Of a stretch of 48,017 nucleotides of DNA, positions 27,627 through 36,105 are shown piece after piece. A program made the position numbers and the translations under genes. Within the stretch, counting starts at the first letter, position 1. Every line of letters starts with the position of its first letter. This DNA comes from Rhodopirellula sp. SM50 (lineage in GTDB: Bacteria > Planctomycetota > Planctomycetia > Pirellulales > Pirellulaceae), in assembly GCF_002289565.1 (NCBI RefSeq), contig NZ_NTFY01000028.1, positions 1 to 48,017 of the forward strand. The letters are read 5' to 3'. The notes under the pieces are model-generated. The model was not told the DNA's origin. It searched no databases and saw only the letters and a program-made list of their open reading frames with translations.

Positions 27627-27763
27627 CCAATACCGCTAAGTTAAGCGTGGTTTCCTCAGGTCGAGGCCCGTAGGCTCGCGCCAAACGGCTGATATTCGTT
27701 TGACATCAGCCGGTTCGCGCCAGCGCCCGGGCACCTCCGCTTGTCCTAGCTTAGCGGTATTGG
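27627..27763. repeat. Palindromic repeat E
   Basis: A 137-bp inverted repeat between tpx and trhO. The terminal arms are CCAATACCGCTAAGTTAAG (27627-27645) and CTAGCTTAGCGGTATTGG (27746-27763). Internal hairpins include GGCTGAT-ATTCGTTTGAC-ATCAGCC. The arms extend over most of the length, in a MITE-like layout. No coding capacity is supported. Confidence 0.85.
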
Positions 27764-27825
27764 TCTCAATCCCATGCACCAACGTGCGGTGATTGGGCGA
27801 AGGCGGTGATCGCGTGAAGGCCGAT

Positions 27826-28341
27826 TTACAGCAGCATTCGCAGCGCGGCCATGGCGGTGGCGTAGTCGGGTTCCTCGGTGACTTCGGCGACGATTTCCTT
27901 GTGGACGATTTCGCCATCGGCGTTCAAGACCAAGACGGCACGGGTGAGCAATTTCAGCTCTTCGATCGTCAATCCATAGTCGTTGCCGAAGGCGTGCGTT
28001 TGGTAATCGCTGGCCGTCCGCATCTTGATGTCCTCGGCCCCACAGAATCGGGCTTGGGCGAACGGCAGATCGCGACTGACCGTGACGGCGTTGATTTTGT
28101 CACCGAGCGACGCGAGTTCTTCGTTGAACTTTTTGGTCTGGGTGGCGCAGGTCGGCGTGTCCAAACTGGGGACCACGCTGATGATGCTGGGCTTGCCTTT
28201 CAGATCGGCCAGGGTCAACGTTTGGATGCCGCCGTCGGCGTAGTGGAGTTGAAAGTCGGGTGCCGGTGATCCGACAGCGAGCGCCTCTCCGGCCAAAGTC
28301 ATCGGATTGCCCTTGAAAGTGATGACGCCAGTTTGACTCAT
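27826..28341 (-). CDS. tpx: Thiol peroxidase (Tpx-type peroxiredoxin)
   Basis: A 171-residue atypical 2-Cys peroxiredoxin that reduces H2O2 and alkyl hydroperoxides using thioredoxin. The N-terminus ITFKGNPMTLAGEALAVGSPAPDF is typical. The peroxidatic Cys65 is in SLDTPTC and the resolving Cys100 in ARFCGAED, both at their usual places. The frame continues upstream to 28443, but the ATG at 28341 gives the family start and has an AAGG about 9 bp before it. It is divergent from the seven-heme cytochrome gene (136 bp between starts), which may hint at a shared redox response. Confidence 0.96.
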   Translation of the reverse strand: MSQTGVITFKGNPMTLAGEALAVGSPAPDFQLHYADGGIQTLTLADLKGKPSIISVVPSLDTPTCATQTKKFNEELASLGDKINAVTVSRDLPFAQARFCGAEDIKMRTASDYQTHAFGNDYGLTIEELKLLTRAVLVLNADGEIVHKEIVAEVTEEPDYATAMAALRMLL

Positions 28342-28477
28342 GATAAAAACCTTGTGTGGTGATCGGTGCGACACATTTTTACGGAACAATGTTAAGCTGT
28401 TGAAATTATGTTGCCCCGACACGCAACCGGGAATGGGTCTCACCCCGGATGCACGGACGAGAGAATAAAAATTTCCA

Positions 28478-30610
28478 ATGTTTTTGCCGTATTCGCCTCC
28501 GCCAACCCTTCGTTTCCTCGCTTGCCTCGCCGTGCTGGCCCTGGCCCCCGCGTCCCCTCGGCTGACCGCCGCCGACGGGTCAAAATTCGCCCACAGCGAT
28601 GGCGACGCCCGGTTTCTGCACCAGATCCACCTCTACGATGCGAACAATCGCCGCATCGAACCGGACTCGACGACGCCCTATTCCAGTTTGAACACCTGTG
28701 GCCGCTGCCACGACTATGAAACCATCTCCCACGGCTGGCATTTCAACGCCTTCCTGCCCGAGTCCGCCGATGGCCGCGAAGGCGAACCCTGGATCTGGAC
28801 CGATCCCCGCACCGGGACCCAGTTGCCGCTGTCCTACCGCGGCTGGAAACAAACCTTCGACCCCCGCAACATCGGAATCGATCAGTGGGCCATGGTTCGA
28901 CAGTTCGGCGGACGCCTCCCCGGCGGTGGCCTGGGGCACGCCCCCGATCCGGACGACTCACCGGACGACTCACCGGACGACTCACCGGACGATGCCGACG
29001 CAGAGACCGATGCCGATGCAGAGGCCAAAACCACCGAAACGGACGCGACCGCGTCACGTTGGCCCCTGTCGGGATCGCTGGAAATCGACTGCCTGGCATG
29101 CCACGGCGTTTCGGGGTCCTACGACTTCAACGCCCGACGGGAACAGATCGCCGAAGAAAACTTCGCCTGGGCCGCCACCGCCGCGTTAAAAATCGGCACG
29201 ATCGACGGCCAGGTTTCAAGGATCAAAGAGGGTTCCGACCCCGAAGACGAAGCGACCCAAGAAAAACTGCCCAAAGTCACCTACGACGCCTCCCGCTTCG
29301 CGACCGATGGCACGGTGTTCGTCGACCTGGTTCGCCAACCGCAAAACAACGCCTGTTACCAGTGCCACAGTAATCGAACCGTCGACGAGTCAGGCATCCA
29401 ACCCCGCTGGACGCACGACGAAGACGTCCACTTGCGAGCCGGAATGCAATGTGTCGATTGCCACCGCAATGGCATCGACCACCACATCGTCCGGGCCTTC
29501 CCCGGCGAGGCACACCCCAGCGGCAAAGACATGGTCACGCTGTCGTGCGCAGGTTGCCACCTGGGCGCTGACTTTGTCGATGAACTGCATCAAGCGTCCG
29601 ACGACGACGAACCGCAGCCCCACGCGTATGACACCGATCAATTGGCCGGGCGACTGGGTTCACCGCATCCCGCCCACGCCGGACTGCCGCCGCTGCACTT
29701 TGAAAAACTCTCCTGCACCGCCTGCCACGGCGGCCCGCTGCCCCGCGACCAGGCACTCGGAATCATGACCTCCCTGGCACACTCCCTGGGCGAAAAAGGC
29801 CACCGCACGGGGTCGGAACTGCCGCGGATCGCAGGCCCCGTCTACGCCAAGGGAGACGACGGCCGAGTCTATCCGCACCGCGTGGTTTGGCCGGCGTACT
29901 GGGCCAGTCTGATCGATGGCAAACTGCAACCGCTCGATCCCGACGCCGTTTACGAGACCACGCGCCGGGCATTACGGGTACGAAGTGACTTCAGCGAAGA
30001 ATTATTGTCCCCCAAACTCGGCAGCTCTGAACTCAAGGAAGTGCTCGGCGAGGAACGCTACCGCAGCAAATCCGATGAATGGACCGAAGAGGAAGCCGCC
30101 AAAGTTGAAGCGGCGACCAAGGCAGCCGGAGAGCAATTGTTCGGCGAAAAGATCTCCGCAGCCATCGCCGCCCTGGAAGAAGAACTCGGCGTCGCGCAGG
30201 CTGTCTATGTGTCCGGCGGTTTTGTCTATGCCAGCGGAGACGAAGAGGAGACGGTCAAGAAAATCGAAGTCAACGACGTCGACTCGATCGACATGGTTCG
30301 TTGGCCGATGGCACACAACGTCCGCCCCGCCGGTTGGTCGCTGGGGATCAGCGGATGCGTCGAATGCCACAGCGACACGGGCAAGATCTTTGCCAGTACC
30401 GTTGCGGCAACCGGTCCCGGCCCCGACCAAGGTGAGCCGGTGGCGATGTTCACGCTGCAAGGCATCGATGCCGATCAGCGACTGACGTGGAACGAACTGT
30501 TCACCGGGCGGGCCAGCTTCAAAATCATCGTTGCCACCTCCATCACCGTCTTGTCGATCACGTTGTTGCTGGCAGCCGGCATGTGGGTCGGCCGCCTGGG
30601 GCGTGCTTGA
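28478..30610 (+). CDS. Seven-heme c-type cytochrome, membrane-anchored
   Basis: A 710-residue periplasmic protein with signal peptide (FLACLAVLALAPASPRLTA). It has seven CxxCH heme sites: CGRCH (74), CLACH (~205), CYQCH (~291), CVDCH (~324), CAGCH (~357), CTACH (~412) and CVECH (~627). A C-terminal membrane helix (FKIIVATSITVLSITLLLAAGMWVG) would hold it to the inner membrane. Between hemes 1 and 2 lies an acidic low-complexity insert with PDDS repeated, encoded by direct 12-bp DNA repeats near 28950-28990. It does not match the OTR or NrfA signatures I know, so the substrate is open. The next gene starts 16 bp downstream, suggesting an operon. Confidence 0.9.
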   Translation: MFLPYSPPPTLRFLACLAVLALAPASPRLTAADGSKFAHSDGDARFLHQIHLYDANNRRIEPDSTTPYSSLNTCGRCHDYETISHGWHFNAFLPESADGREGEPWIWTDPRTGTQLPLSYRGWKQTFDPRNIGIDQWAMVRQFGGRLPGGGLGHAPDPDDSPDDSPDDSPDDADAETDADAEAKTTETDATASRWPLSGSLEIDCLACHGVSGSYDFNARREQIAEENFAWAATAALKIGTIDGQVSRIKEGSDPEDEATQEKLPKVTYDASRFATDGTVFVDLVRQPQNNACYQCHSNRTVDESGIQPRWTHDEDVHLRAGMQCVDCHRNGIDHHIVRAFPGEAHPSGKDMVTLSCAGCHLGADFVDELHQASDDDEPQPHAYDTDQLAGRLGSPHPAHAGLPPLHFEKLSCTACHGGPLPRDQALGIMTSLAHSLGEKGHRTGSELPRIAGPVYAKGDDGRVYPHRVVWPAYWASLIDGKLQPLDPDAVYETTRRALRVRSDFSEELLSPKLGSSELKEVLGEERYRSKSDEWTEEEAAKVEAATKAAGEQLFGEKISAAIAALEEELGVAQAVYVSGGFVYASGDEEETVKKIEVNDVDSIDMVRWPMAHNVRPAGWSLGISGCVECHSDTGKIFASTVAATGPGPDQGEPVAMFTLQGIDADQRLTWNELFTGRASFKIIVATSITVLSITLLLAAGMWVGRLGRA

Positions 30611-30626
30611 ACGGACAAGAGACTTC

Positions 30627-33602
30627 ATGATTGCTCCAGTCACGGTCCACCGATTCAACGTCCTTTGCCTGGCGGTGTTGCTTTTCATCGCCAGCCCGTT
30701 CACGGCTGACGCCGAAACGCTGCGTGTGGGCTTGATCGATCCGATCGATGGGTATGGTCTGTCGGTCGGGCAATTGCCGGACTTGCGACGTTGCCTGGTG
30801 GCGGTGGACGATTCGGGGACATCCGGCAATTCCATCTACCTGGCGAAGTGCCCGCACGAGGTAATTTCGGTCCCCGACCACAGCGTCCAAGGCGTGTGCG
30901 GGCGTGCGGTCAAACTTCCACCCGACTGGGACTTGGACGCAAGCCACCGTCTCTATCGCGGTGTCGCCTGCGGCCCCTGGCGTCCCCAGACCATCGCCCG
31001 CGAGCAGTTGCTCGAACAAGCGTTCGCCCCACATCAGCCCGACCGACATCAGCTCGATCCTTGGTCCAAATGGAAGTCGCTGGTTGAATCGAATGTCCCC
31101 AACGATGTCGTCGCTCGCATCAGTAACCACGGGGCATGGCAGGTGGCGTTTGACTGGGACGCAAACCTCATGATCAGCGAGGACGAGCTTTTCACGTTGC
31201 CGCCGGGGTCTTTTGAACAACCGCATCTGTTTCAGCGCGACGATGCGATCTTGATGATGCAGCCGGTTGCGAATCCGACATCCGACTCGGCGGACCAGCT
31301 TCGCTTGAAATGCTGGACGATCTCAGGCTCAACTCGCGACACGGATCGACGAACGGAACCATCCCTGTTGACCTTGTTATTGCAGGCGTCCGGCGAACTG
31401 CCGAGCGAACGGGGCGGCATCGAGTTGGTTTGGTTGGATGTCGACGGTCTGTTGCCGGCGGACCTGGGTGCAGCGATGGACGCGGCAAAGCGTCTCGGTT
31501 GCGAGGTCGTGTTTGCGAATCTCGGTTCGCCCGGAAACGTCGCAACCGACACGGCGCAGCTGCTCGCCTCGTTGTCACACCAGACCGGTATTGCCGTCGT
31601 GTTGAATCAGCGAACCACGGTCGCGCCGGACTTCTTAGCCCACCCCGCCAAAACCTCGATTCCAGACATTGCGGAATTCCGTTATCGAGAACAGCCTGGT
31701 TCACTCGCAGCGTTTCGACAAACAACAAAATTAATTTTGCAGGATCCAACGTTGCTGCGCCGCGCGGTGGCTGAAGACCCCGGCAGCGAACCGGCCGGCC
31801 CAGTCGACACGTTGTTCGGTGAAGCGGCCTCGGCGATCAACAGCCAGGGGTTCCAGAGAATGGATGCGGGGAGCCAGGTGGCGGCGCGCATTCCACTAGA
31901 TGCCATTGATGGTCGATTGCGGGTCAGTGACGGCGGGCCAGCGATCCCGTTGCATCAAGTGGAAGGGATTCGCCTGTATGACCTGCACGGACAGCGGATC
32001 GGTGGACCGGAGTTGGATCATGGTCCCGCCTTCGATCATGGCTGGCCGACGCAAACGCTCGATCATCGCGGCGGCTATGTCGTCGCCCCCGAAACGATCT
32101 CATGGATGGGAAAAACTTGGAACTTAACCGATTCCCCCTGTCAGCTCTCATGGACTCGGGGGACAGCTCCGATTCTTGAGAAGACGACAAACCGAACCGA
32201 ATCGGAACAGCCTGAGACGATTCGCTTGATCGGCCGCCAAGAGACTCCGGACACGCTGATCCTGTCTGCCGTCACCCGAGTGGAACGGCTGGACCGAAAA
32301 GCAGAATCAGAAGTCCCCAGCGCCGTCCGCCAATCGGCAAGCCACTTGTTGGATCGCGGACCGTCGGTTCAATCTTGGTGGTATCGTGCGCCGTCAAGCC
32401 GCGGAGTCGTTCGACACCAAACCGTCCTGCAGGAACTCGACGAAACCATGCCTGCGTGGGACCAAAGCCACTTGCAGTCTTGGACACTGTTGGAAACGGG
32501 ATGGCTGCAAACACCCGCGGACCGCTTGGGAACGTTTCGAGATTCGAGCCCGCAAGCCGGATGGATTTTGGTTCAGGCGGTAAAGCTCCCCGGTTCCCCG
32601 AATCAGCCACCACGATTGGTTCTAGCCTCCGGTTTCAAGCACGAAGCTCCTGAAGATTCTTGGGAACGAACGCTGCGTCAACGTCGAGCTTCGGATTCCA
32701 GCTTTGTCGTCGACGGGCAACTGTGGGTCGACGAGTACCGCGGAACGATGTCGTCGATGTCGATCAACGGGGCAGACGCCCTCTGGTACGCGTTCCATTC
32801 ACCGGCCGAACAAAGCCCGGCGACGCGTTGGCTGCGGCTATCTGGCAATCGCAACGAGCCGGCAGAACCGCATGATTGGCTGTGGCACTATGATCACGAC
32901 CCCGCCGCCGAACTGCTGCATCAACGGTTGCTGGCCGGATCGAGCCCGTCGGAGATTTTAAGTCGAACACCAAAGCCGGAGGAGATGTTGGACGATCCCG
33001 TCGCGTGGCGATCCTATCTGCTGGCGCTCGATCAACCCTCCATTCGCAAGCAGCATTTAAACGAAGTGATTGCTGCTGCCGAGCACGTCTTAAAACTCTG
33101 TCAGCAGCGACTGGGCCAATTGCCCATGCAGCCAGCGTCTGCGGCGACCGGGTCAGAAACGGCAGGTCCGGAGCGAAGGTTAGCGTTTTCGATGCCGACC
33201 GATCCGGCCGGAATTTTGGCGTACGCCTGGGCGGCCGACGCGGCGTATCGTCAAGTTCGCGCGATTGGCTATCGCGAACTTCCCGATGTAATCGAACAGC
33301 ATCCGATCAAGGACATGGAATCGCAGAACCGCGAATTCGAATCAGCCTTTGCCCGACTGTGTGAAATCGTCGACATCCTCGACCCGCGTTTTGCACTCGC
33401 GTTGGTCCGGCATGAAAGACGGCGTGGGCATCCGGCGAAAGCCTATGAAGTGCTTTCCCATCACGCCTATGAAGGCCCGGCGATGCCATGGTACTTCAAA
33501 AAGGAACGCGATCTGTGGAGCGATTCCGGTCGGGAACCGTTGCGGCGTCTCGGTCACGCCCGCTGGTTTCTGCGGCAAGCAAACGAGCCGGTCATGCACT
33601 AG
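30627..33602 (+). CDS. Large secreted protein of unknown function
   Basis: A 991-residue protein. The ATG at 30627 gives a signal peptide (RFNVLCLAVLLFIASPFTADA); the frame is open upstream inside the cytochrome gene, but that part is a shadow. I recognise no catalytic domain. Visible features are an EF-hand-like DWDANLMISEDEL loop near 175, a long mixed region with GIELVWLDVDGLLPADLGAA, and a helical C-terminus (ESAFARLCEIVDILDPRFALALVRHERRRG). It lies 16 bp after the seven-heme cytochrome and 26 bp before an ECF sigma factor gene, all on one strand. This suggests one transcription unit and a link to the cytochrome. Confidence 0.8.
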   Translation: MIAPVTVHRFNVLCLAVLLFIASPFTADAETLRVGLIDPIDGYGLSVGQLPDLRRCLVAVDDSGTSGNSIYLAKCPHEVISVPDHSVQGVCGRAVKLPPDWDLDASHRLYRGVACGPWRPQTIAREQLLEQAFAPHQPDRHQLDPWSKWKSLVESNVPNDVVARISNHGAWQVAFDWDANLMISEDELFTLPPGSFEQPHLFQRDDAILMMQPVANPTSDSADQLRLKCWTISGSTRDTDRRTEPSLLTLLLQASGELPSERGGIELVWLDVDGLLPADLGAAMDAAKRLGCEVVFANLGSPGNVATDTAQLLASLSHQTGIAVVLNQRTTVAPDFLAHPAKTSIPDIAEFRYREQPGSLAAFRQTTKLILQDPTLLRRAVAEDPGSEPAGPVDTLFGEAASAINSQGFQRMDAGSQVAARIPLDAIDGRLRVSDGGPAIPLHQVEGIRLYDLHGQRIGGPELDHGPAFDHGWPTQTLDHRGGYVVAPETISWMGKTWNLTDSPCQLSWTRGTAPILEKTTNRTESEQPETIRLIGRQETPDTLILSAVTRVERLDRKAESEVPSAVRQSASHLLDRGPSVQSWWYRAPSSRGVVRHQTVLQELDETMPAWDQSHLQSWTLLETGWLQTPADRLGTFRDSSPQAGWILVQAVKLPGSPNQPPRLVLASGFKHEAPEDSWERTLRQRRASDSSFVVDGQLWVDEYRGTMSSMSINGADALWYAFHSPAEQSPATRWLRLSGNRNEPAEPHDWLWHYDHDPAAELLHQRLLAGSSPSEILSRTPKPEEMLDDPVAWRSYLLALDQPSIRKQHLNEVIAAAEHVLKLCQQRLGQLPMQPASAATGSETAGPERRLAFSMPTDPAGILAYAWAADAAYRQVRAIGYRELPDVIEQHPIKDMESQNREFESAFARLCEIVDILDPRFALALVRHERRRGHPAKAYEVLSHHAYEGPAMPWYFKKERDLWSDSGREPLRRLGHARWFLRQANEPVMH

Positions 33603-33628
33603 GCTCTGTCCCTAAACGACGTTAACCG

Positions 33629-34186
33629 ATGTCCGACGTAACGCAAATCCTCTCGAAAATCGAATCCGGCGATCGGCAAGCGTCCGCAGAGCTGTTGCCG
33701 CTGGTGTATGACGAGCTTCGAAAACTGGCGGCCGCGAGAATGTCGGGCGAGCGACTGGATCACACGCTGCAGTCAACGGCGCTGGTGCATGAGGCCTATG
33801 TGCGACTGGTGGATGTGGACTCGGTCAAACAGTGGGATTCGAGGGGGCATTTCTTTGCCGCCGCCGCGGAAGCCATGCGGCGAATTTTGATTGATTACGC
33901 CCGATCGAAAGCCAGAAAGAAACGGGATGCTCGTTTCGAAGCGGTGGAGGTCACCAGTCTGCAAGAGAAGTCGCAAACCTTGTCGGCGGAGCAGTTGTTG
34001 GATCTGGACGACACGCTTCAGAAGCTGGAACGCGAAGATCCCCAAGTCGCGGAATTGGTTCGGTTGCGGGTGTTTGCGGGGCTGAGCGTGACCGAGGCGG
34101 CGAAGGTGATCGGAGTCTCTCGCACGGTCGCCTACGAATATTGGGACTTTGCCCTGGCCTGGTTCGCCGCCGAAACGCCGGCGTGA
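33629..34186 (+). CDS. ECF sigma factor (kinase-associated planctomycete type)
   Basis: A 185-residue sigma factor. MSDVTQILSKIESGDRQASAELLPLVYDELRKLAAARM is the signature start of the TIGR02999-like ECF group that in planctomycetes commonly accompanies Ser/Thr-kinase genes. TALVHEAYVRLVDVDSVKQWDSRGHFFAAAAEAMRRILIDYAR is region 2, and LVRLRVFAGLSVTEAAKVIGVSRTVAYEYWDFALAW is region 4. The kinase-TPR gene expected next to it is instead at 36106, beyond a REP/transposase island. Only 26 bp separate it from the upstream secreted-protein gene. Confidence 0.93.
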   Translation: MSDVTQILSKIESGDRQASAELLPLVYDELRKLAAARMSGERLDHTLQSTALVHEAYVRLVDVDSVKQWDSRGHFFAAAAEAMRRILIDYARSKARKKRDARFEAVEVTSLQEKSQTLSAEQLLDLDDTLQKLEREDPQVAELVRLRVFAGLSVTEAAKVIGVSRTVAYEYWDFALAWFAAETPA

Positions 34187-34201
34187 TCGTCTTGATTGAA
34201 A

Positions 34202-34607
34202 GCACAAATGGCCGGGCCGTTGGCCCTCCATGCGTGATGGCGGCCATTCCACCCAGCCCGTTGGGCTGGGCTAGGCAATTGAACGGGCCGTTGGCCCTGG
34301 GATTCGGGCCAAAGGCCCAGCGGTTTACCTAGCCCAGTCCGAAGGGCTGGGTTACGGATCAAACACGCGCGATGAGGGCCAAAGGTCCGGTCCGTTGCAT
34401 CCTCGTGGGGAACAAATGGTCGGGCCGTTGGCCCTTCAGGCGTGATGGCGGCCGTTCCACCCAGCCCGTTGGGCTGGGTTAGGCAATGAACCGGGCCGTT
34501 GGCCCTGGGATTCGGGCCAAAGGCCCAGCGGTTTACCTAGCCCAGTCCGAAGGGCTGGGTTACGGATCAAACACGCGCGATGAGGGCCGAAGGTCCGGTC
34601 CGTTGCG
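34202..34607. repeat. Left REP/BIME array, two 208-bp units
   Basis: Two tandem, near-identical units (34202-34409 and 34410-34607) are in direct orientation. Each contains a fixed order of short perfect hairpins: GGGCCGTTGGCCC, CCCAGCCCGTTGGGCTGGG, GGGCCGTTGGCCC again, GGGCCAAAGGCCC, and CCCAGTCCGAAGGGCTGGG, then a weaker GGGCCAAAGGTCC. The second and fifth hairpins are inverted copies of one another, including the flanking CTAGG/CCTAG, which is the layout of bacterial interspersed mosaic elements. The array starts about 15 bp after the sigma factor stop and ends at the transposase stop codon. Confidence 0.92.
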
Positions 34608-34609
34608 GG

Positions 34610-35065
34610 TTAGTCCCACACGTATCGTTCGTCGATGTCGAGGTTGTGTTTCTCACAAAGACGTCGATATTCGTCCTGAAACGACATCTTCGCGTGATGC
34701 TCGAATTGATTGCGAATGTAATCGTCGACCACGCCTCTCAGAGAGTGGCTGACCGAAAAGGCGCCATATCCTGATTGCCAGGCGAAAATGGAAGATCCCT
34801 TCTCGTGTCCCTTGGCCCACTTCGAGGTCTCCGTCTTCACCTGTTCGACCAGCTTGGCGATCGTGATCGTTCGATGAAGCCCCACCAACAAATGCACATG
34901 ATCAAAATAACCACCCACCGACGCGCTCGTGCATTTCGACGTCTTCACGTGATGGGAGAGCATGCGGAACATTTCCGTTCGGAAATCATCGTTCCGCAGA
35001 AACGGTCGTCGTTCTTTGGTCGAGAAGACGATGTGTAGCCAGACCTGCGCGTGCGATTGCGGCAT
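34610..35065 (-). CDS. REP-associated Y1 (IS200-like) transposase, RAYT
   Basis: A 151-residue single-domain HUH nuclease. The HUH motif is DHVHLLVG with His56 and His58. The catalytic Tyr is Y116 in YIRNQ, with Gln120 four residues on, the same Y+4Q spacing as in IS200/IS605 TnpA. The N-terminus HAQVWLHIVFSTKERRPFL and the SGYGAFSVS segment fit the Y1 transposase family. The gene is intact, and no TnpB partner or IS ends are seen. It is instead flanked on both sides by arrays of REP-like hairpins, which defines RAYTs: domesticated or REP-mobilising transposases. It is transcribed opposite to the neighbouring sigma and kinase genes. Confidence 0.93.
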   Translation of the reverse strand: MPQSHAQVWLHIVFSTKERRPFLRNDDFRTEMFRMLSHHVKTSKCTSASVGGYFDHVHLLVGLHRTITIAKLVEQVKTETSKWAKGHEKGSSIFAWQSGYGAFSVSHSLRGVVDDYIRNQFEHHAKMSFQDEYRRLCEKHNLDIDERYVWD

Positions 35066-35126
35066 AATCGATTGCCCCGATGCCGAAGAGAGGAATTGTT
35101 TCGACGGGCTGTTTTAACATACCCGC

Positions 35127-35903
35127 GAACAAACGGCCGGGCCGTTGGCCCTCCATGGACATTGACGTCCGATTACCCAGCCCGTTGGGCTGGGCTAGGC
35201 AATGGACCGGGCCGTTGGCCCTGGATTTGCCGCGTGCCGGCTTCGATGTGACGTGTCCCCATGCAATCGTGTCCCCATGCCAATCGACCGGGTTAGGCAA
35301 TAGACCGGGGCGTTGCCCCTGGGATTCGGGCCAAAGGCCCAGCGGTTTGCCTAGCCCAGCCCGAAGGGCTGGGTTACGGGAACAAACACGCGCGATGAGG
35401 GCCAAAGGTCCGGTCCGTTGGATCCTCCCCAGGAACAAACGGCCGGGCCGTTGGCCCTGTACGGACATTGGTGTCCGATTACCCAGCCCGTTGGGCTGGG
35501 CTAGGCAATGGACCGGGCCGTTGGCCCTGGGATTCGCCGCTTGCCGGTTTCGATGTGGCGTTTCTCCATGCCAATCGACCGTTGGCCCTGGATTTGCCGC
35601 GTGCCGGCTTCGATGTGACGTGTCCCCATGCAATCGTGTCCCCATGCCAAACGTCCGGGTTAGGCAATGAACCGGGCTGTTGGCCCTGGGATTCGGGCCA
35701 AAGGCCCAGCGGTTTGCCTAGCCCAGCCCGAAGGGCTGGGTTACGGGAACAAACACGCACGATGAGGGCCGAAGGTCCGGTCCGTTGCATCCTCGCCGCG
35801 AACAAATGGCCGGGCCGTTGGCCCTGCATGGACATTGGTGTCCGATTACCCAGCCAGTTGGGCTGGGCTAGGCAATGGACCGGGCCGTTGGCCCTGGGAT
35901 TCG
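35127..35903. repeat. Right REP/BIME array, three units
   Basis: Three further units of the 34202-34607 repeat in the same direction: 35127-35432, 35433-35799 and a truncated one at 35800-35903. The first two are longer because an extra segment is inserted (about 35222-35290, and a longer version at about 35530-35660). The insert contains GCCGGCTTCGATGTGACGTG and a duplicated GTGTCCCCATGC. The hairpins GGGCCGTTGGCCC and CCCAGCCCGAAGGGCTGGG are preserved, some with compensating or single mismatches (for example GGGCGTTGCCCC). The ORFs of 170-220 codons across it on both strands are repeat translations, not genes. 35904-36105 holds the presumed kinase promoter; I see no clear boxes. Confidence 0.92.
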
Positions 35904-36105
35904 CGGGATTTGATGGCCAATCCGAAGATTCTCTCAGAGCAACCTTCCCATTTCCCGGACGGCCGCGGGGCGAAACTCGCATTGGGTAATAGTTACCAAG
36001 CGAATTTCAGACCCGCGACTGCCTCATTTGATTGGTCGCCGGTTATCGTTGTCATCAGACGCCGAACCACTTTTGTTTCACACCGATATCCAATCGGACT
36101 GTCCC

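Noticed and set aside
34610..35065. Complete IS200/IS605 insertion sequence
   Set aside because: No tnpB and no unique left/right ends are seen; the flanks are REP-type arrays, so RAYT fits better.
34202..35903. CRISPR array
   Set aside because: Units are about 200-370 bp and internally palindromic, with no short repeats alternating with unique spacers and no cas genes.
34986..35989. Several 170-220 codon frames on both strands in the right array
   Set aside because: Their translations repeat the same GPLALGF or RANGPVHCLAQP strings, produced by the hairpin repeats. They are not genes.
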